From: Leucogyrophana mollusca
Taxonomy: Eukaryota; Basidiomycota; Agaricomycetes; Boletales
Assembly (NCBI GenBank): GCA_021014945.1
Contig: MU266370.1
Coordinates: 1-64,000 of the forward strand
Length of the DNA: 64,000 nt
Direction: 5' to 3'
The first letter of the stretch is position 1; every line of letters starts with the position of its first letter. The position numbers and the translations under genes were made by a program. Below are positions 56,995-64,000 of this stretch, piece by piece. Under the pieces are notes generated by a model. It saw nothing but the letters and a program-made list of their open reading frames with translations, was not told where the DNA came from and ran no database searches.

Positions 56995-58831
56995 CTATGT
57001 CATGTGCAACGAGGTCCAGGTGTCACTGCAACGGCCCGAAGGAGTGAGCCAATATGACGAGTGACTGCTTCGAATATGGGCCCGGAAGGACTCGTCCCAT
57101 TGATGAGGACGCTGTTCGGGTCCAGCGATGGAACGGAGGTCATGTACGATATCGCTCGCGCAGGGCCGTTCGGCAGGACCCTGCTGCCAGCAATTCTCGA
57201 CAACCCCCCACACTGAACTGCTGATGCCCACGGGGCGCAAGGGTCGCTGGCCACCGATAATAGCTCTGATGACTCCGGCAGGTCGGAGCTCGTGAAAAGG
57301 TGGTGACCCAGAATACATCTGAATTGGATTGTCAAAGGCCCGCATTTACCCTGTCAAAATCCCAAAGGGATTGACTCTCACCTCGTAAACCACACAGGCA
57401 AAAGCATACACATCCGCAGCGAAACTAACTGGATGTCCATCGAACATTTCGGGTGCTTCGTAAGCGAGGGTTCCACTATGCACAGGACCTTCAGTCGAAG
57501 TGGCCGTGAGACGCTGAGGGTCCTTTGCGTAGGCAAGACCAAAGTCTGCGAGGCATGCCGTTCCAGAGGATGTTATGAAGATGTTGCGCTACAATTGACA
57601 TAGGCCCATGATACAATAGCACGGGCTCGCAGAAATAACTTACCGGTTTCAAGTCTCCATGAATGACTGCTGGCATGCTTGTGTGCAAGTATTCGACCCC
57701 AAGGCTGACATCCAGGGCCTGGATCAGACAATGCGATGAGATGTGTTCCGCTCTCATGCAATTCGCGGCTCACTCACTAGGAGCTCGCGATTTGTATCAG
57801 GAAAGTGTTTCAAATATTGGGATACGTCGCCATTGTCCATCCAAGGAGAGACAAGAGATATCCGTGAACACTCGTCATCCAAGTAGAATATGCCGTAGAA
57901 TGGTAACAGGTTGGGGTGGGAAAGCCGACTCCATATTATGGCTTCCCGGGCACAGGCCTATTTCTTTATTGATGATAGATATCGCGAGAAAATCCGTGGC
58001 ACATACCTTCAATATCTCTTCCAAATCTGACCTTGAATTTCTCACTTTCTTCACGGCTACTGGTCTCCCGAGAATGTACCCCTTCCACACTTCGCTATAG
58101 CCGCCCGCTATGACTGGATGCGTCACGTCTATCTCGATGTCGTTTAGAACGAAGCACTTGGGATGGCAACATGATCTTCTGGTTAAGCGGACCAAGGCGT
58201 CAGTGAGCAGAGTCCTCTGGTCACTATCAATGACAGGGCCCTCTAGTAGCTGGTATATCAAGAGGTCAGCAGGTGCCAAGTGACATGCGGGGTATCACAG
58301 ACGTCGTGCAAAAGATCAACCATTGACTGGGCATCTTTTCCTCTCAGAGCAAAAATATCCTTGTGTTTCCGACTTGAGAGGTCGGAATCATCTAGAATAG
58401 CGGCGAGATGGAGGACCATAACTTTTGCGTCCAGCTTTGGCAGTTCGGATACATCCACTCCAGGCGAGTGACACATTGGAGACAGTTCTTCGGACTAAAC
58501 TTTTGTAAGGGGATGCACAGATCGAATGAAAGACAGGTGCGTACTGTGAGCAACAAAGCTAGAAGACTGTCACGTATGATTTGGTGGTTTGTCAAGCATC
58601 GAATGATATCCCACTGTTTCCACTCTTTGATGTGGTTCTGGAACGCGACAAGGAGGCTGCCCTCGTTGTCAAAAAAAATATGGAAAAAGCCAAAGAACGG
58701 GTCTCTGACCTCTGATTCCTCCCTCGCACGAGGTGGAAGAAGGCGTGGATCGCGAGATGCTATACCATGTAGAAGTAAGCTCAAAGTTTTAGAGTGGTTT
58801 TAACGTTGTCGGCCACCTGGTATATCTTCAT
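56995..58831 (-). CDS. Protein kinase (TKL-like, Agaricomycete type) with an apparent homopolymer frameshift
   Basis: Proposed exons: 58831-58817, 58759-58545, 58494-58303, 58249-58007, 57957-57778, 57718-57644, 57588-57382 and 57318-56995. The kinase domain is complete: Gly loop AGGYSEVWKG, VAVKK (ATP lysine), AREAIIWSRLSHPNLLPFYG (helix C Glu), HGDLKPRNIF (catalytic loop; HGD instead of HRD, as in many fungal TKL kinases), DFGLA, then APEMFDGHPVSFAADVYAFACVVYE and RPLRP. About 130 N-terminal residues (QNHIKEWKQWDIIRCL, VMVLHLAAILDDSD) are shared with the nearby pseudogene. In exon 2 the frame needs nine T on the minus strand where eight are present (58671-58678), so either the sequence has an error or the N-terminal part is broken. 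Kinase-core phases all agree. Confidence 0.75.
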
Positions 58832-58934
58832 ATCGCGGGGTGGATTTGAAGTTGACTGGGCGGGCGTTAGGTATGGGAGCGTGACCGAATTGTTGTCTTG
58901 AGCACGACTAGTAGTGTGTTAGCCGACTTTTAGC

Positions 58935-59306
58935 CTAAGGGGAAGGTATGCACTTTACGAAGGTTTCGGGTTGGATCACAGTGACATAGCTCGAAGGAAA
59001 CCACCCGCGCTGGCCATCTAGCAGTCCGCCCCACCACCCCGACTCCAAGCAAGCAACGACCTCGATGATATCGTTTTTACGAAACGAAAACTCGGATGGA
59101 GCGTTGTGTACGATATTGTCATAGAGTGCTCGACAAAAGAAAGGGCAGATTGTATTGGGCAACGTTTGCGGTTCGCCGAGAGAACCAAGCACCCCACTGG
59201 CATCTACGACTAGCAATGGCAAGCTGGCGGAGAGGTTAATAAGTTGTTGACATGGAGGGTCTGGCAACGGCCGCACAGGTCGCTTATGCAAAGTCACAGC
59301 GGCCAT
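58935..59306 (-). CDS. SH3-domain fragment, RasGEF (CDC25)-like
   Basis: An open frame of 123 residues starting MAAVTLHKRPVRPLPDPP and containing a typical SH3 domain: CRALYDNIVHNAPSEFSFRK, IIEVVACLESGWWGG and QRGWFPSSYVTVI (the ALYD, WW and GWFPSSYV hallmarks). The wording is close to the N-terminal SH3 of fungal CDC25-type Ras guanine exchange factors, but no GEF domain follows. A donor after ETF (58958) could splice it to something downstream, possibly the kinase 5' exon. It may be a truncated duplicate or the first exon of a kinase fusion. The domain call is solid; gene status is uncertain. Confidence 0.55.
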   Translation of the reverse strand: MAAVTLHKRPVRPLPDPPCQQLINLSASLPLLVVDASGVLGSLGEPQTLPNTICPFFCRALYDNIVHNAPSEFSFRKNDIIEVVACLESGWWGGLLDGQRGWFPSSYVTVIQPETFVKCIPSP

Positions 59307-60192
59307 ATTGTAGCGACGTCGTATCTGTCAATTTCCCCTACGGAAAGCTTGGGAAGAGAGAAACACCCTCATAAAGGGCTGCACAAAAGATATTGGATGT
59401 AGCTTGAAAGGGAGTGTCGTCTAGCGCCGTGCGATTGCCCAACAAACTCGTGGGTACTCGTTGTGCCCAGCTGATTGCCGCCCAACAAAGTTGCTCAATC
59501 TCAGGCTTCGATCTCGGCATACCAAGATAAGAGGTACTTCGCAAGAATGGAAATACACAGCTTGGGCCAGAGCCTGAGATATTGCAAGCAGTACGGCCTG
59601 ATATGTGGTTAATCGCACAGCAAGCATAGATCAAGGGGTGGTACTCGATGGAGACCTTCGACGAGGAGATGGGCAGGGATATAACAAACGGGGGGATAAG
59701 GTCGTGGGTGAGTGGAAACAAAAAGTTGGTGAGTGCTGCGAATGAGGCAAGAGAGTGGTGAGTGTGAATAATAGAGGCGAGCGAAACGTAGCGTCCGAAA
59801 GTGTCACGAAATGAGGCTAGCGTTGACAAAGAACATGCCTTCAATCATCGGAGACCTCCAGACGTCGAATCACAGAAGCTGTTCGCAAGCAAGGCCGCAA
59901 CCGTATATGACTTTCTTCATTGCATACATGCATCCTCCTCGTCCTGGTCTCGGCACAGAGCTAACGCTGATCCTTTCTTGCATTGTTGTTCGGGCCTCGG
60001 GGATCGCTTCATACATGTGATTATATTGGCGCTATAAGGTGCCATCAGCCCACACCGCAACGTTCGTCTACCTTATTGCCAAAGATGAAACGATGTGACA
60101 TCTGGTTATTATGTGGTGTATGGTGGTGTTCGGTTGTCGCTCGGGCTGAGCCTCAGCAACCCGACGAAGTGGGACGATGTATCGATGGTTCG
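59307..60192. other. Region without a supported gene
   Basis: A 168-codon minus-strand open frame (59338-59844) has no domain or splice support. From about 60090 to 60192 a different minus-strand frame (VPPTLWATFVSLLAADG) resembles the C-terminal end of the kinase, marking the tail of the pseudogene. Confidence 0.4.
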
Positions 60193-61431
60193 TCACCACG
60201 GATTTGACTTTGAAAGGATTCGTCCCATTCGTGGCGAGGACGCCATCCGCGGCCAGCAATGAAACAAAGGTGGCCCACAATGTTGGTGGCACAGGGCGGT
60301 TCTTGGCTCTAGCAACCCCCATCTACTTTCCACAGTGACCCTCATAGAACGTGTAGGTCGGTAGGCAAAACATGACGGCTTTGATGATACCGGCGGCCGG
60401 AGGTCGTAAAAAAGTGGCAATCCGGAATACATCCGACATGCGGTAGCTCGCTATCAAAGGCCCAGGCCCCACTGGCACGGTTGATTCAATCAAGAGGACG
60501 AGTCTCACCTGGTAGAACGCATAGGGAAACGCATACACATCTGCTGCGAAACTGGCTGGATGGCCTTCGAAAACCGACTCCATACAATAGCTTTGCGAGC
60601 ACAAGCTTATCTCTCGTTCAACAGCTTGTGTATGAAGATATGTACCACACGTACCTTCATCTTCATCACCTCGCCCAAATCTGACCTCATTACTCTCGCT
60701 TGCTTCACAGCTACCAGTCTACCTGGAATATATCCCTTCCACATTTGGCTGTAGCTACCCGCTGTACAGAATGGGCCTCGCCTATCTTGATGCCTCCCAG
60801 CATCAGCACGAAGCACACGGGATAACGATATGACCAGAGCATCAGCGAACAGCATCTTATGATCGTTATTAGAGGTAGTTCCTTCCAACGGCTGATACCA
60901 CAGAGAGTCAGCGGGAGTCGCATCAAGGGGCGAGCGCCACCATGGGCATCCTCCCCTCTCGGAGAAAAAATGTCCTCGTGCCTGTGACGGGGCGGTCGGA
61001 ATCGTCAAGGCTGGCAGTCAGATGCTGCGCTGTTCCTTTGGTATCCAAGTCGGGCAGTATGGACACATCAAGTTGGCGTGAATGACACCTCGGGGGAAAT
61101 TCCTTCAGACTGGAGTATATCAGACACGGCAAGGATATCCAATGTGAGGTAGGCAATACCTTTAAGAGAGCAAGAGCAAGAAGAATGTCCCGAGTAGCTT
61201 TTTGACTTTTTAGGCACCTGATAACATCACATCCCTTCCATTCGTCGACACGATTTCGAGATTCAGCGATAAGATCGTCCTCGTTAAAGGAGTCGGAACG
61301 CAACGCGCGTACTCTCATCCGTAACTTCTCCAGCAAGTGAGGTGAGAGAAGTGTGGATGGCAAGAACTGAGACAGTTGGTTAGTTCAAGTCTCAAGTCAT
61401 GCAAATACTTCCCCACCTTGTATGTCTTCAT
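60193..61431 (-). pseudogene. Kinase pseudogene, paralogue of the 57-58.8 kb kinase, catalytic core deleted
   Basis: It has the same layout as the neighbouring kinase: a first exon of exactly 15 bp (61431-61417; MKTYK against MKIYQ), then LRSDSFNEDDLIAESRN and VDEWKGCDVIRCLKS, LPDLDTKGTAQHLTASLDDSD, TAGSYSQMWKG (Gly loop) and GRLVAVKQARV. The frame around 61080-61100 stops (TPT then TGA) and resumes in another frame. At about 60565-60590 the sequence jumps from IVWSR, directly after helix C, to the segment equivalent to EGHPASFAADVYAF, removing the hinge, HGDLKP and DFG parts (about 480 bp of the paralogue). The C-terminal part is shifted among frames. It cannot encode an active kinase. Confidence 0.85.
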
Positions 61432-61558
61432 GTGACTCCCTGAGGCGCATTCAAGGTCGGCCGAATGGGCCCCGAATAACTGAGACTATATGAGCGGCCC
61501 GGACATAACTGAAACTTTGCTTGCGAGATAGTGCAGTAGCGCATGGGCCGTCATTTAC

Positions 61559-61860
61559 CCTCAGCCAGGCGGGTATAATCTTTTGCTTTCGCAGCTAGCC
61601 GGGCAGGCTCTTCCACACCGAAACTCTCTGGTAAGACTTCGTCTTCGTCATCTGTAATGGTTGTACTGGAAAGTTCATCCTCTGGGAAGTTTATGACAGG
61701 CGCTGGGGTTCCCGTGACAATTTACCGGATGCCAATAAGCAGGAACTGAAGGGGACAAGAGGGATGGAAGAAGACGCACCTCCTGAATGATAAAGATGTT
61801 GGGGACTCCGATTGCCCCAGCCGCGCGTGAAAGCGAAATAAAGTTCGCGCGATCGTGGTT
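61559..61860 (-). pseudogene. RasGEF-like exon fragments, probably non-functional
   Basis: Two minus-strand exon-like pieces. The upstream one (about 61860-61780) encodes RANFISLSRAAGAIGVPN followed by IFIIQE and a GTGCGT donor. The second (about 61720-61559) encodes TPAPVINFPEDELSS, a DDEDE patch and PARLAAKAKDYTRLAE, followed by a GTAAAT donor. They resemble the middle, non-catalytic part of fungal CDC25-type proteins, but this is from memory of the family style and not firm. With the visible splice sites their phases do not match, so I read them as a broken duplicate. Confidence 0.4.
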
Positions 61861-62302
61861 TTTAGTTGTCGGCTGCGATGGGATGGGCTGTGCGCACAGA
61901 CTCTGGAGGAAGGGCCCCGTGGATGTTCTGGAGGATGGCCAACATCTGGAACTACAGAGTGCCAGCCTGGTTTATTTCAATGTCTTTTCGCTGAGAGAGT
62001 CGGAATGGCTTGTTCCAGATTGTCCTCTGAACAGCTAGGTCGTACGAGAGCTTGGCAATGTGCGGCCGCCTGTGCGAAGCCGTCTGCTCTTCACAACAAA
62101 AAGTCCCTCGTGCTCATGTGTGGGGAACAGGTTGGCGAGCGTGCGGGGTACCATCAGGGTATTTTTGGACTATTTTTGGACAGGCAGCCTAGCCTATAAA
62201 TATATAACTAAATAACGAAACCCTTGGCAGCAACTAATCGATCCCTCGCTTGGTTGGCACCTATCCGATCTCCCATCCCCGCACACACACCCAACTGCCA
62301 TC
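61861..62302. other. Intergenic region upstream of malate dehydrogenase
   Basis: The upstream part may hold further remnants of the minus-strand fragment. Near 62195-62205 a TATA-like tataaatatata stretch lies about 100 bp before the MDH start and is a plausible core promoter element. Confidence 0.45.
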
Positions 62303-64000
62303 ATGAAAGCTGTCGTCCTCGGAGCTGCAGGTGAGTGCACGATCCGAGTTTTCCCGCTTGGATCGGGTGGTGGTGGTGGTACTAGGCTTGGGTGTCATGA
62401 TCGTAAATATAATTGCCTCGAGGTCTTATATCTTTCGTGATCGTGTCTGTATCTTTCGCGATCGTGTCTATGCCGTCCGCTATCGCCTGAGCGCACCACT
62501 CGACCCTCGTGTATCCTTCAAATCTCTGTACGAATGCTGACAAGCTGATAGGTGGAATCGGCCAGCCGCTATCTCTCCTTCTCAAATCGAACCCGCTCGT
62601 TACAGAGGTACGTACCGACCACCCACATTCATCCTATGCTAACTCCTCTACCACCCCCGTCCCATCCAACAGCTCGGCCTCTATGATATAGTAAACGCCC
62701 CCGGCGTCGCCGTTGACCTCTCGCACATCGCCACTCCCGCCAAGGTCGAGGGATACCTCCCCGCTGACGACGGGCTCAAAAAGGTCCTCACCGGCGCGGA
62801 CGTCGTGGTGATCCCCGCTGGGATCCCGAGGAAGCCTGGGGTGCGTGGGTTTTCTTTCACCAGACTAGAGTAGAACTAATGTGTGTTGGTGTGGTGTGCA
62901 CAGATGACTCGGTATGTCTTGATTTTGGTCTCAGCTTGCAGGATTGTCGTTACTGAGCGCGGGTGCTCATACGTAGTGATGATTTGTTCAAGGTTCGTCT
63001 CATCCTTCCTCCCCACGAATCTTAAACCTATCACCTCACCTAGATCAACGCTGGCATCGTGCGTGACCTCGCCACCGGCATCGCAACCACCGCGCCGAAG
63101 GCGTTCGTACTCGTCATCTCGAACCCGGTCAACTCGACGGTGCCGATCGTGGCGGAGGTGTTCAAGAAGCACGGGGTATTTGATCCTAAACGGTGCGTGT
63201 GGACCATGTTACTTTGCGTCCCTCCCGCGCTGTTGTGTTGCGTGATGCAATTGTGACATATACTGACTGCGAAGCGACTGAAGGCTATTCGGTGTGTGCA
63301 CCCTCGATGTTGTGCGTGCGTCGACGTTTGTGTCGGAGATCCTTGGGGACCGGTCGCTTGCTACGTCGATCAAGATCCCAGTCGTAGGAGGCCACAGTGG
63401 CGTCACGGTGCGCTAGCCCCTTTTCCTGCCTCACCCAGTACTAACCCCTCGCCAGATTGTGCCCCTCCTCTCCCAATCGACGCACCCCATACCCTCCTCG
63501 ATCTCTTCTAGCACGATCGACACCGTCATAAACCGAATCCAATTCGGTGGTGACGAGATCGTGAAAGCGAAAGATGGCGCGGGGTCCGCAACACTCTCCA
63601 TGGCGTTTGCCGGGGCGGAGTTCGTCGGGAAGGTGCTGCGGGCGAAAGGCGGGGAGAAGGGGATCGTGGCACCGACTTTTGTGAACCTCATTGCGGATGC
63701 GGAGGGTGGGGCGAAGTTGAAGGCGGAGTTGGGAGCAGAGGTCGAGTATTTCTCCGCGCCTGTTGAGCTGGGGGTGGGTGCATTTTTGTTTTTGCGATGC
63801 ATGGGATAGGCGCTCATGTGTTCGTGGATAGGTCGAGGGCGTGTACAAGATCAACGGCCTCGGGACGATCAGCGACTCTGAGAAGAAATTGATTCAGGTC
63901 GCCGTCCCCGAGCTGATCACCAACATCGAAAAGGTGCGTACCCTTCCGGAATGTTTCGTCCATCACTCACATCTCCTCAGGGCGTGTCCTTTGTCGGTGC
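62303..64000 (+). CDS. NAD-dependent malate dehydrogenase, partial at the 3' end
   Basis: Ten exons are visible: 62303-62330, 62552-62607, 62673-62840, 62904-62911, 62977-62992, 63044-63192, 63284-63407, 63456-63773, 63832-63933 and 63981 onward; the gene runs off the window after GVSFVGA. Motifs: Rossmann [53 protein letters not shown] (the two substrate arginines), [33 protein letters not shown] and VVGGHSGVT (catalytic His). It interconverts malate and oxaloacetate. There is no mitochondrial presequence before [11 protein letters not shown], which points to a cytosolic or peroxisomal form. Exons 4 and 5 are 8 and 16 bp. Confidence 0.93.

Noticed and set aside
59338..59844. Minus-strand open frame of 168 codons
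   Set aside because: No recognisable domain, no homology to the kinase or RasGEF pieces, and no splice link to the SH3 fragment.

Overview
The window reads as nuclear DNA of a filamentous basidiomycete, most likely an Agaricomycete. Genes are dense and on both strands. Most are cut by many short introns (about 45-70 bp, GT-AG, two of them GC-AG). The gene content is typical of that group: DUF2235 proteins, an NST1-type coiled-coil protein, a NEO1-type flippase and lineage-specific kinases. All gene models below were spliced by hand from reading frame, splice sites and recognisable protein families. No transcript evidence was available.

Layout. 1-8.7 kb is very GC-rich: the 3' end of an unknown gene, a divergent pair (a disordered K/P-rich protein and a DUF1365 protein) with start codons 82 bp apart, then a PP28/PDAP1-like gene divergent from a complex I LYR subunit (NDUFA6-like). 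9.4-19.8 kb is the most unusual part: two paralogous DUF2235 (Tle1-like alpha/beta hydrolase) genes with ARM-like C-terminal regions, in inverted orientation around an ACC-synthase-like aminotransferase gene. Copy A carries a probable frameshift and a 60-bp minisatellite inside its coding region; copy B is intact.

21.8-56 kb is largely housekeeping: a membrane glycosyltransferase-like protein, a mitochondrial PPR-like protein, an SR-type RNA-binding protein, a RING-CH membrane protein, eIF2-gamma, a small unknown protein, MCM10, a BRCT-containing family X DNA polymerase, a methyltransferase, QCR2, a NEO1-type P4-ATPase and NST1. 57-62 kb is a degraded patch: one kinase with a homopolymer frameshift near its N terminus, a clear kinase pseudogene missing its catalytic core, and SH3 and RasGEF-like fragments. 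The window ends inside an NAD-malate dehydrogenase gene.

Functional links. Respiration and mitochondria are represented by NDUFA6, QCR2 and PPR, and central carbon metabolism by MDH. Replication and repair are represented by MCM10 and PolX, which are convergent neighbours. Translation and RNA are represented by eIF2-gamma and the SR protein. These look like chance neighbours in a gene-dense genome. The 9.4-19.8 kb block is the only segment that looks like a local, fast-evolving unit.
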